Shown here piece after piece: positions 30,001 to 42,200 of a stretch of 64,000 nucleotides of DNA; position 1 is the stretch's first letter; every line of letters starts with the position of its first letter. The position numbers were made by a program, and so were the translations under genes. Origin of the DNA: Liolophura sinensis (Eukaryota > Mollusca > Polyplacophora > Chitonida > Chitonidae); NCBI RefSeq assembly GCF_032854445.1, contig NC_088303.1, positions 2,857,501 to 2,921,500 on the forward strand. Direction: 5' to 3'. Under the pieces are notes generated by a model. The model saw nothing but the letters and a program-made list of their open reading frames with translations. It was not told the DNA's origin and did no database searches.

Positions 30001-33000
30001 ACTGTTCATGCACGTGTACACATAACTGCGATTATCCATCGCAGTGTTTCCTAACCTTTCTGTGGAGAGCTATTCATGCACGTGTACACATAACTGTGAT
30101 TATCCATCGCAGTGTTTCCTAACCTTTCTGTGGAGAACTATTCATGCATGTGTACACATAACTGTGATTATCCATCGCAGTGTTTCCTAACCTTTCTGTG
30201 GAGAGCTATTCATGCACCTGTACACATAACTGTGATTATCCATCGCAGTGTTTCCTAACCTTTCTGTGGAGAACTGTTCATGCATGTGTACACATAACTG
30301 TGATTATCCATCGCAGTGTTTCCTAACCTTTCTGTGGAGAGCTGTTCATGCACGTGTACACATAACTGTGATTATCCATCGCAGTGTTTCCTAACCTTTC
30401 TGTGGAGAACTGTTCATGCACGTGTACACATAACTGTGATTATCCATCGCAGTGTTTCCTAACCTTTCTGTGGAGAACTGTTCATGCACGTGTACACATA
30501 ACTGTGATTATCCATCGCAGTGTTTCCTAACCTTTCTGTGGAGAGCTGTTCATGCACGTGTACACATAACTGTGATTATCCATCGCAGTGTTTCCTAACC
30601 TTTCTGTGGAGAACTATTCATGCACCTGTACACATAACTGTGATTATCCATCGCAGTGTTTCCTAACCTTTCTGTGGAGAACTGTTCATGCACGTGTACA
30701 CATAACTGTGATTATCCATCGCAGTGTTTCCTAACCTTTCTGTGGAGAGCTATTCATGCACGTGTACACATAACTGTGATTATGCATCGCAGTGTTTCCT
30801 AACCTTTCTGTGGAGAACTGTTCATGCACGTGTACACATAACTGTGATTATCCATCGCAGTGTTTCCTAACCTTTCTGTGGAGAACTGTTCATGCACGTG
30901 TACACATAACTGTGATTATCCATCGCAGTGTTTCCTAACCTTTCTGTGGAGAGCTGTTCATGCACGTGTACACATAACTGTGATTATCCATCGCAGTGTT
31001 TCCTAACCTTTCTGTGGAGAACTGTTCATGCACGTGTACACATAACTGTGATTATTCATCGCAGTGTTTCCTAACCTTTCTGTGGAGAACTATTCATGCA
31101 CGTGTATACATAACTGTGATTATCCATCACAGTGTTTCCTACACATAACAAGTGTATGTACAATGCAGGTCTTTGTGAGCTTACCTTGGGCACCCAGTCT
31201 GTATCACTGTCCACAGGTGAGATACGACACAGGTAAGCTTCTACAGCCTTGTCAATACAAACAAATCAGCATTATATTTTCAAATTTATAACACTTATGA
31301 CTTTTTCTCCATTTTAATTTCTTGAAGACTAAAATCTTTCTTGAATTCTAAGCAATACACAATGGCTGGCTTTGAAAACACTCATGCTTCATTGACAAGT
31401 TTTTACCACCATTGTGTACCTGAAGAACAGTAATGATTTTATTTTATAACACATTACCATGTGATATTAAGCCAAATAAAATTGTATACCTTCAAAACAA
31501 TTATTAGCTAATAACAAAATACACATTCTTACACTTTTGAATATCAAAGAAATGAGGACAATGTTTGTTTATGTTACACTCAATGTTAAGCTCATTAGTT
31601 TGAACATCTTCTTGGGTACATACCTTTAGCCATGAATGAAACCAGTACTGTATACATTGAGAGCCCAATTACCATCATTTTTATACTACATCACTACATA
31701 ATAATACCTAACCAGCACATCACAAATATTAAAGGAGGTCTTTACTAATTATTAAAGTCAAACTGGCTAGTGGTTTAGTTACCTGGAATGGAATTCCTTT
31801 GAAGTTATCAGGTAACTTCAACAAGGAAGAGGCGGTGACTTTATCCGTTCTGCCTTCATCCACATAGAAAATCTGAATCAAAACATAAGAAAAAGCTGAT
31901 TTGGTACTAAACCAAACTGCTGAGCTCAAAAAACATGTCATCACATCACAATGCTCCCAACAGATTGGGATATACTATTCCCCAGTACATACATATATTT
32001 TAATTTTTATGAGATATTGTTTTCATGAGGGCTAAAAGAGCTAAATATGAACATACATGTATGCCATGAAAAGTCAGGGTAAGGTTATTTGGGCCGAACA
32101 ATACCTAATAAGGAATACGTGACCTATACTGTACTGGTAAATCCATGTAAGAAGTACCATTCTATCTGACTCAGTAGTTATGATTCAATAAGTGGTTTAA
32201 TATGAACTTTTACATTGTAGATTGAAGATGACATGCGCTGACAAAAGCATAAACCAGGCACACACCACAGAATTTCACCAACCAGATTTTGGTTCCAGTT
32301 TGGAGATAAATGTATACATGTAATGCAAAACATCAACTTTCATAACTGGTGTGATTGTGTTCCACGTTTACAGTACGACAACTGTTGTGACTGTGTTCTA
32401 CGTTTACAGTTTGACAACTGGTGTGATTGTGTTCCACGTTCACAGTATGACAACTGGTGTGACTGTGTTCCACGTCTACAGTTTGACAACTGGTGTGACT
32501 GTGTTCCACGTTTACAGTTTAACTACTGGTGTGATTGTGTTCCACGTTTACAGTATGACAACTGGTGTCACTGTGTTCCACATTTACAGTTTGACAACTG
32601 GTGTGACTGTGTTCCACGTTTACAGTTTAACTACTGGTGTGATTGTGTTCCATGTTTACAGTATGACAACTGGTGTGATTGTGTTCCACGTTTACTGTTG
32701 GACAACTGGTGTGACTGTGTTCCACGTTTACAGTTTGACAACTGGTGTGACTGTATTTCACGTTTACAGTTTGACAACTGGTGTGACTGTGTTCCACGTT
32801 TACAGTATGACAACTGGTGTGCATGTGTTCCACATTTACTATTTGACAACTCGTGTGACTATGTTCCATGTTTACAGTATGACAACTGGTGTGATTGTGT
32901 TCCACGTTTACAGTATGACAACTGGTGTGATTGTGTTCCACGATTACAGTATGACAACTGGTGTGATTGTGTTCCAAGTTTACAGTTTAACTACTGGCGT

Positions 33001-36000
33001 GATGGCTTTCCACATTTACAGTTTGACAACTGGTGTGACTGTGTTCCACGTTTACAGTTTGACAACTGGTGTGACTGTGTTCCACGTTTACAGTTTAACT
33101 ACTGATGTGACTATGTTCCATGTTTACAGTTTGACAACTGGTGTGACTGTGTTCCACGTTTACTGTTTGACAACTGGTGTGATTGTGTTCCACGTCTACA
33201 GTTTGAAAACTGGTGGGACTGTGTTCCACGTTTACAGTATGACAACTCGTGTGAATGTGTTCCATATTTACAGTTTGACTACTGGAGTGATTGTGTTCCA
33301 CGTTTACAGTACGACAACTGGTGTGACTGTGTTCCACGTTTACAGTATGACAATTGGTGTGACTGTGTTCCACGTTTACTGTTTGACAACTGGTGTGACT
33401 GTGTTCCATGTCTACAGTTTGAAAACTGGTGTGATTGTGTTCCATGTTTACAGTTTGACAACTGGTGTGATTGTGTTCCACGTTTACTGTTTGACAACTC
33501 GTGTTACTGTGTTCCACGTTTACTGTTTGACAACTGGTGTGACTGTGTTCCATGTTTACTGTTTGACAACTGGTGTGATTGTGTTCCACGTTTACTGTTT
33601 GACAACTCGTGTCACTGTGTTCCACATTTACAGTTTGACAACTGGTGTGATTGTGTTCCATGTTTACAGTTTGACAACTGGTGTGATTGTGTTCCATGTT
33701 TACAGTTTGACAACTGTTGTGAATGTGTTCCACGTTTACAGTTTGACAACTGGTGTGATTGTGCTCCAGGTTTACATACTTTCTGAATGTAACAGTTTTA
33801 ACCCAATTTGCAAAGGAAAATTTTTAATATCCTATACCTTGACGGATTTGTGTCTCTGTGTGGCATAGTGTTCCACGTTCCCCTCATCTTGTATCTGAAC
33901 CCTGACAAAAGTGACAACATGATTTAAAATAACATCATTGTGACATCTCGGTGATGAAATTCATGTCATTTTGCACCCAGGACTTAGCTATATGCATGGC
34001 CAATGATACAAGATACGATTTCAAAACTTTGATCAGCCAACCCACTGATCAATCCACAGACCATGTGACATACTGACCTGAGCTGGGCTCGTATTTATCC
34101 AGCATTTTAAGACTTAAGTCATAAATTACAAGAGCTTAAAAAGCCAAACTCAGAACAGGAAGGAGCTCAATTTGTGGTTAGTACAGTACTGTATAGAAAA
34201 CAATCAGTGAAGAAATTTTAAACCAAGAGCAAAACATTTTAATGGTAGCCATGTTTGAAGTTTGACTTACAACATTTGTTAAATATGGGCCCATAAAAGT
34301 GATAAAAGAACTGAATCTCTTCCATTTTACTGTCCAATACATGTTCTTCTACCCATACAATCATGTTTTCTTTGTAGTTTGCTTCACAACAGTGTGTAAG
34401 TCAGGTCATCACTCCTACAGTGTAGTTGCAAACAGGTCACAAATTAACTGTGCAGTAGTTACCCAGTGGACTTAGTTACAGAGCTAATTTAATGGAACGC
34501 CAGCACCACAGTAAACTGACCGTTTCCCACCATCGCTTGGCCAATCCAAGTGACAATGTATGAAAACTGACTATCTGAAATAGAAGAGCCACAACTCAGG
34601 ATTGAACCCTGGTCTCCCAGCTCTAAGTAGGTGGCAGATGTAACCATTTAAACTCATAATGCAGACAGTTGATCCAATTCAGCACGCGTGAGTCAAAGAT
34701 TAGGGCTGGCTGATAAGTGGGAGAAAAAGACTAGAAATGAACAAACAAAAACTGCCTCCTGTGGTAAAGAATGTAAGGGATAAGTTCATGAGAGACTTAC
34801 CTACAATAACGCTCCTCTTCTGGGTAACAGCATAGGTCTCCATACAGTACAGGGCCTGCAGGACACAACACAGAGGCCAGAAGATAGACATGCAGAAGAT
34901 AGAAGATACAACTTACACCTACACTGTATTTATAGTTCATTGATGTTCAATACAATTAAACCCAAGAATATTTTTGTCTGTTTTTTTTTTTTTTTTTGTC
35001 AGATTGAGAAAATCACACAGAGCTAGAGACCATTAGTGTTCCACCAATATGGTGTAGGGATCTGTATGTCAGATGTGGGAAGGCTTGTCAGTAACTTGCC
35101 AAAGGTTGGTAGCACTTTGGTCTCCACCTGTAAAACTGACTGCCGTATAAATGAACAAGGCATTCCGAGAATATTGGTAGTTCACAGTAAAACTGCACTA
35201 TGATCAAGTCATTCAAATACTGAGCTACAAACCCCAAAAAGCAGAGTGATTAACACCCTCATAAACAGATATTATCCTCGGATTATATAGTGATATGATC
35301 TCACCATTAAATCAACAAGAAAAGCCAAACTTATTTTACTGTCACAACTAAGACTGTTTATTCTATGTGTAGGGATTAGAGAGAAGTGTCATCATATGTT
35401 ATGGAGTTGTACATTATTGTGGTGGTAGAAGACACTGTTGGGAGCTGGGACACAACTTTACCACAAGGGTCTTTCATATGCACATCGTTACCGATGATTG
35501 ACTATCTGAGTACTTTGAGTGGCCACTGCGACCCTATGATTGACCACTGCGACCCTATGATTGACCACTTTGACCCTATGATTGACCACTGCAACCCTAT
35601 GACTGACCACTGCAACCCTATGATTGACCACTGCAACCCTATGATTGACCACTATGACCCTATGACAGGCCACTGCAACCCTATGATTGACCCTTGCGAC
35701 CCTATGACAGGCCACCGCGACCCTATGACAGGCCACTGCAACCCTATGATTGACCATTGCGACCCTATGACAGGCCACTGCAACCCTATGATTGACCACT
35801 GCAACCCTATGATTGACCACTGCAACCCTATGATTGACCACTGTGACCCTATGATTGACCACTGTGACCCTATGACAGGCCACTGCAACCCTATGACAGG
35901 CCACTGCAACCCTATGATTGACCACTTTGACCCTATGATTGACCACTTTGACCCTATGACAGGCCACTGCAACCCTATGACAGGCCACTGCAACCCTATG

Positions 36001-36200
36001 ATTGACCACTGTGACCCTATGACAGGCCACTGCAACCCTATGACTGGCCACTGCAACCCTATGACTGGCCACTGAAACCCCATGGTTGGCCAAAATGAAC
36101 ACCGACATCGCCACAGACACCATCTAATCCCCCTCTCATAATACCTCTCCTTACTTTGCTAGGCGACCTAAAAGCTCATGAGGTGGCATTAAACAACAAC

Positions 36201-36231
<31 letters not shown>

Positions 36232-39200
36232 AGCTGATCCAGAGAAAACAATGTTCTCTTTAATTTTCCTGAGTGTGAACCTACATTAAAGCAGAACCCT
36301 GAAAGGTTCCCGGGATTCACACACATCAAATTTAGACCTCGATATTCGGTGGTAAAATCCAGTCAAAAACTGATAATTGGGGTAAAAAAAACTCAATTCT
36401 GTTTTTTTCTAGTACAAATACTCAAATTTCTGGATAAAACCTGAATTGCATTGAAAATATGAGTAACGATGAGTGGTCAACTTCAATCACTAATACGAGT
36501 CCATTCATATTTAATTTGATCAATCTGCAGTATGCCAGGAAAATGAAAGAAAAGTAGATAAAACATGTGCTGGCTTCCAATGAATGACGCTTTGATACAT
36601 GCTATCCCATTGGCTGTGAGTCTCCTGTGGACCAATCAGTCAGCTTCTAACAAATTATTACCTGTATACATCAATGCAATGGTCATTTGACAACTACGAG
36701 ATATTAACGGTTTCTGACTGGCTACAGAGGACGATTAAAACCAAAAAGAATCCAAAACTAATAGTGTTGCTTAACTGTGTGACTGACTGGCTCTGATAAT
36801 GGTGAATTTAAATGTTTCACTGTTGATCTGCAACGCTCAAAAGGTGACCAGTAACCTTGCCAGTTGATTAAAAGTTTGATTAAAAGTAGGTCTACATGTA
36901 TTCGCTCACAGGTCAAAGGTCGGTGCATGAACAAGTGTCACCTCTTGGGCCCTTTGAATACTGCTCACAGTAGGTGCAAATGTCATCTTCTTACATAGTG
37001 ACAATCCATCCTCCAATGCTTTAATCTATGATCCAGTTTATGAGGATTAACGACACTGCAGGAAACAAGAGAGGACATTATAGCCACTCTTGATAATAGT
37101 AGTATGACGTGCTTGAGTAATTTCGACCACATAACTCGGAAAATTAAACAGTTTTAAGATTTTTATTCCAGTATTTCCTTGATGCCTTGAACCTATCTAC
37201 TATACTGACTTTACAGCATATACTTCTGATCAGAAGACACTTTGTCTTATGTGTTCACAGTTCTAGTTTATTCTTGATGCCTTGAACCTATCTACTATAC
37301 TGACTTTACAGCATATACTTCTGATCAGAAGACGCTTTGTCTTTTGTGTTCACAGTTCCAGTTTATTCTTGATGCCTTGAACCTATCTACTATACTGACT
37401 TTACAGCATATACTTCTGATCAGAAGACGCTTTGTCTTTTGTGTTCACAGTTCCAGTTTATTCTTGATGCCTTGAACCCATCTACTATACTGACTTTACA
37501 GCATATACTTCTGATCAGAAGATGCTTTGTCTTTTGTGTTCACAGTTCCAGTATTTCCTTGATGCCTTGAACCCATCTACTACATTGGCTTCTATCCTGC
37601 CTGTGTTGACTGTACAGATGACGGACAGACAAACGAAAGGAGGGACAGATGTAATTCCTTCACCAGAACACACCTTATTAAAATGTATGTACAGAATTAC
37701 AAATTCCGGATTACCGAGGATTATGATAAACCCTGGTTACCTCACTGATTAGAGTTGTCAGGAAATGATAAAATATGATGAACAAAGGAATTTAACTGGC
37801 CAGTAGATGAACAAAAGAGCATGACCAAGCACACTATAATAAAGTGCCACCATACACTGTACATGTAAACTCAAGCCTACGTTCACATTGTAAAACTAAG
37901 GTTTTACAGCAAATACTAACTGGAACCAGACACATATATTCCTTACATACTCAACATATAAATGTTGTTCTTTGTAAACTCAAGTCACAGTTTAACAGCT
38001 ACCAAATTTCTTCTGTCAGAAGTTAAGGCTAAGTACCTATCCAGAAATTTCTTGATATCCATTCATGAAACAACACACAGAGAAAACAATGCACAATAAT
38101 GACTTACCATTTTCAAATCTGTTCTCTGAGATAGAAAACCAGGCCTGGAGAGCGTCATTTAGTCTGTTGTACACAGTGTCCATTTGTTGAATCGTTCCAT
38201 CCAGGACACGGTGTTGAAGAATACGCACATAATAACAACTAGCGTTTTCCACATAGCTGACAAGAACCTGGTATCACCAAAACAGACAAGGTGCCAGAAT
38301 ATTTATTTATTTATTAACAAGAACCTGGTATCACCAAAACAGACAAGGTGCCAGAATATTTATTTATTTACAAGAACCTGGTATCACCAAAACAGACAAG
38401 GTGCCAGAATATTTATTTATTTACAAGAACCTGGTATCACCAAAACAGACAAGGTGCGAGAATATTTATTTATTTACAAGAACCTGGTATCACCAAAACA
38501 GACAAGGTGCCAGAATATTTATTTATTTATTTACAAGAACCTGGTATCACCAAAACAGACAAGGTGCGAGAATATTTATTTATTTATTTACAAGAACCTG
38601 GTATCACCAAAACAGACAAGGTGCGAGAATATTTATTTATTTATTTACAAGAACCTGGTATCACCAAAACAGACAAGGTGCCAGAGTATTTATTTATTTG
38701 GCTGTTGTTTAACACAATGCGCTAGAATTGTTATCGTACGCAATGGTCAGTTTTACAGGTGAAGGAGGCCTACGCAAAGCACTGACCCTTGACAAGAAAG
38801 TGAAGAATTTTCCCACGGTGACATAACGATATTGGAGGAAAATAAGCAGTCTTCAGCAAACTTTAGACTGTAGACATGTAAATGGCCACGTGAGCATTGT
38901 GAATCACTTATTGTAAAGAAGGCTCACTGGCCGTGAGAGCTTGTCCTAGGCCAGGGTTGAACCCGGACCTTGTATGTCCTAGTTACAGGAAGAGTACGCT
39001 TTTTATCCTTGATGTGATTAACTGACCTTCACTTCACCTTGACTTGGGAGCAGGGATGACATGGTCAACTGTCGACGCTTATCCAGCTCTGGTCGGATTA
39101 CATGCCTCTTTAAGCAGTGGCTTCTTAGTCTAAAGTTGAACAAATAGGTAGAATTAATTCACTTTTCTTTTCACTTAAATTTTTTTTACATAACAGTTTA

Positions 39201-42200
39201 TAATAAAAAATTAGCATTGAAAATTCTAAGCCAATCAGGTGAATTGACAAGCTTTCCACTTTTACAACTATTAACAGTCTCGCAGGTAAAATAAGCATGG
39301 TGACAAAAAAGGTCCCATATTAAAACAACCCCAAACCACTAAGGACCTCCAGAGCCTGTTCTCACGATGCCATTTGTAGTACCAACTTAAAGCATTCGAC
39401 TTGTAGGGTTCGGCAAACATCGCATGTAACATGGACACATGTGAGTAGTCTCGGATATCTCAATTTTTCTTATTCAGTTCCGTTGCTAATGTCTGGCGTT
39501 TCTGTTAGCACGTTTGTCATGATCAGTTGTTTACTGAAATTTACACAATGAGTAATTTCATAGTAGATCTTGACAGATATATTTCACAATAAATTGCTCG
39601 GTTTCAATGAGCGGCACACCAGTCTGCTTTTCTCGGTACAGGCAATTGGTTGTTAATAGGCTCTGATTGTAAACACAAAGGGGTCTAATTTATAATGGAA
39701 AAAACTGAAGCTATTTGATTGGCCAGCGCCTGCGACTTGTAGCATGAAAACAGAGCTCTCTTCCTTTCTTTCGACGAGCTCAGAACTTGTTGAAAGTAAC
39801 AAATGTCAAAAAGATTCAGGTATTCCGATGGTCCGACTCAGACATATGCTACAAGTGGGTTCTACACATTGCACCATGAGAACGGGCCTTAAGCTTACGT
39901 TGTAATATGAAGCTAGACTTTGGTCAAGGAATTATCTGAGCTCAGTTATTTTTTCATTTTCAACCAAACTCACTTGCAGGTTCCAAACGCTTTCAAATAA
40001 TAACACAAAGGCCTGGGGTTATCTCTTTCTTTGCCCTGTGACAAAAAAAAAAGCAAGGGTATTAACACATTTTGTCACTGGCACACAGATAAGCTTGCAC
40101 AACATTGAACAGACCATTTCAAGTACATGTTAACTTAAGGGTATATTCATAGTTGTTTTCTTTTTTTGTTTTATATTAGCTGCAATCCAACCTGCATTAA
40201 AAACTGTAACCGTTTATAATAAAACTGTAAAAGTTTATTACAAACCTGACAGACAAACAATTACATCTTTTCACTCTAACAAATATTCATTCATTTTCAA
40301 ATATTACCACCTTACTGTTACAACATGTGTATAAATTTCTCATAACTTACAAACCCTCTGGGGATGTGAAGCCTTTAACATGCCCTGGACCATTTCCCTC
40401 AGCTCTTTGGGAATGTGACACTTGGTGTCTTACCTCTAACATGCCCTGGACCTTTGCCTTTAGCTCTTTGGGAATGTGACACTTGGTGTCTTACCTCTAA
40501 CATGCTCTTGACCTTTGCCTTTAGCTCTTTGGGAATGTGACACTTGGTGTCTTACCTCTAACATGCCCTGGACCTTTGCCTTTAGCTCTTTGGGAATGTG
40601 ACACTTGGTGTCTTACCTCTAACATGCCCTGGACCTTTGCCTTTAGCTCTTTGGGAATGTGACACTTGGTGTCTTACCTCTAACATGCCCTGGACCTTTG
40701 CCTTTAGCTCTTTGGGAATGTGACACTTGGTGTCTTACCTCTAACATGCCCTGGACCTTTGCCTTTAGCTCTTTGGGAATGTGACACTTGGTGTCTTACC
40801 TCTAACATGCCCTGGACCTTTGCCTTTAGCTCTTTGGGAATGTGACACTTGGTGTCTTACCTCTAACATGCCCTGGACCATTGCCCTTAACTCTTTGGGA
40901 ATGTGGCACTTTGTTCGCTCCAGAAGATCCACCAAGGACATAACCATTGGCCCACAGTTCTCAGTCACAAATATGTAGCTCTTTGGGCAGTTGGTTTTCT
41001 GAAAATCACAGCATTAAACCAGTAAAACCTACACAGCTGCTATCATACTTAAGAACCAAAATTACAACTTCATCAAAATCTAACGTTCTACATTACAGTA
41101 CCTGGTCACCAGCAACTATCATACATATATATACCCATAACACTGATTTCTTTATATTTTCACTGTGACCTACAGCAAGTTGATAGGCCTATTTGACATT
41201 GCAAAATTTCACTTTCAAAAGACTTATTCCAAAATAAACTCTTTTTCAGTGACTAAATGTCTTGAAAATCCCCATAATTCTAATCATTTCAAGAACCAAC
41301 TGGACCCAGCTTTATGCCCTTAGGCTTCAGTTGGAGGAACTAAGAATGCCAAGTTGTAAGGTCTTCCACATGAGATGATTATGAGTTAAATCTGCTACAA
41401 ATCCTCATTGGCATGTTTGTGTGCTGTTCTTTCAAGCATATTTTGAAAGCATCATTCTGTGTTGACTGTTAAAATCCTACTTTTCGTTAAACTCTGAAAC
41501 TGGCCTATCCAACCAACATTGTTTGATCAAATTAAAAATGTACATAAATTGCTTGGAAAGTTGCTCTTTCACATGCGAAAAGGTTGATGAATTTGGGTAG
41601 ATCTCCAGTGATGCTGTACCTAAACCTGTAGGTCAACGTGTATGCACTAGAGATGAGATAAGTTTACCTAAACCTGTAGGTCAACGTGTCTGCACTAAAG
41701 ATGAGATAAGTTTACCTAAACCTGTAGGTCAACGTGTCTGCACTAAAGATGAGATAAGTTTACCTAAACCTGTAGGTCAACGTGTCTGCACTAAAGATGA
41801 GATAAGTTTACCTAAACCTGTAGGTCAACGTGTCTGCACTAAAGATGAGACAAGTTTACCTAAACCTGTAGGTCAACATGTCTGCACTAAAGATGAGACA
41901 AGTTTACCTAAACCTGTAGGTCAACGTGTCTGCACTAAAGATGAGATAAGTTTACTCACATCTTTCAGGCTGGCAGAATTACGGTAGTTATCTTGGGCAC
42001 AACTCAGTCGATTCCCAAATCTTGTCTTTGAGCTAGCCATTCCGTAGTGCATCACAACATCTGCATCTGTTATGCCGAGATCAAACACTACAGCATCCGT
42101 GCACACTGCAATCAGTTACATAAACAAAACAGATTTGTTATGCTGAGACCAAACACCACAGCATCCATGCACACTGCAATCAGTTACATAAACAAAACAG

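Noticed and set aside
32351-33868. 505-codon open frame with VTVFHVYSLTTG-like repeats
   Set aside because: It is the 36-bp tandem array read in frame; several frames on both strands are open at once, and it overlaps exon 14 of the gene on the opposite strand.
35386-36123. Repetitive frames on both strands (229 and 211 codons)
   Set aside because: Produced by a 21-bp repeat; low-complexity, with no known domain.
38108-38259. Exon 12 starting after TTGTCAG
   Set aside because: It would need phase 2, but exon 11 ends in phase 0; the acceptor eight bases upstream fits and gives VLVSYVEN.
40340-40400. Alternative end of exon 9 at a GTAAGT donor
   Set aside because: The phase does not fit exon 10; exon 9 ending at 40861 joins exon 10 in frame.
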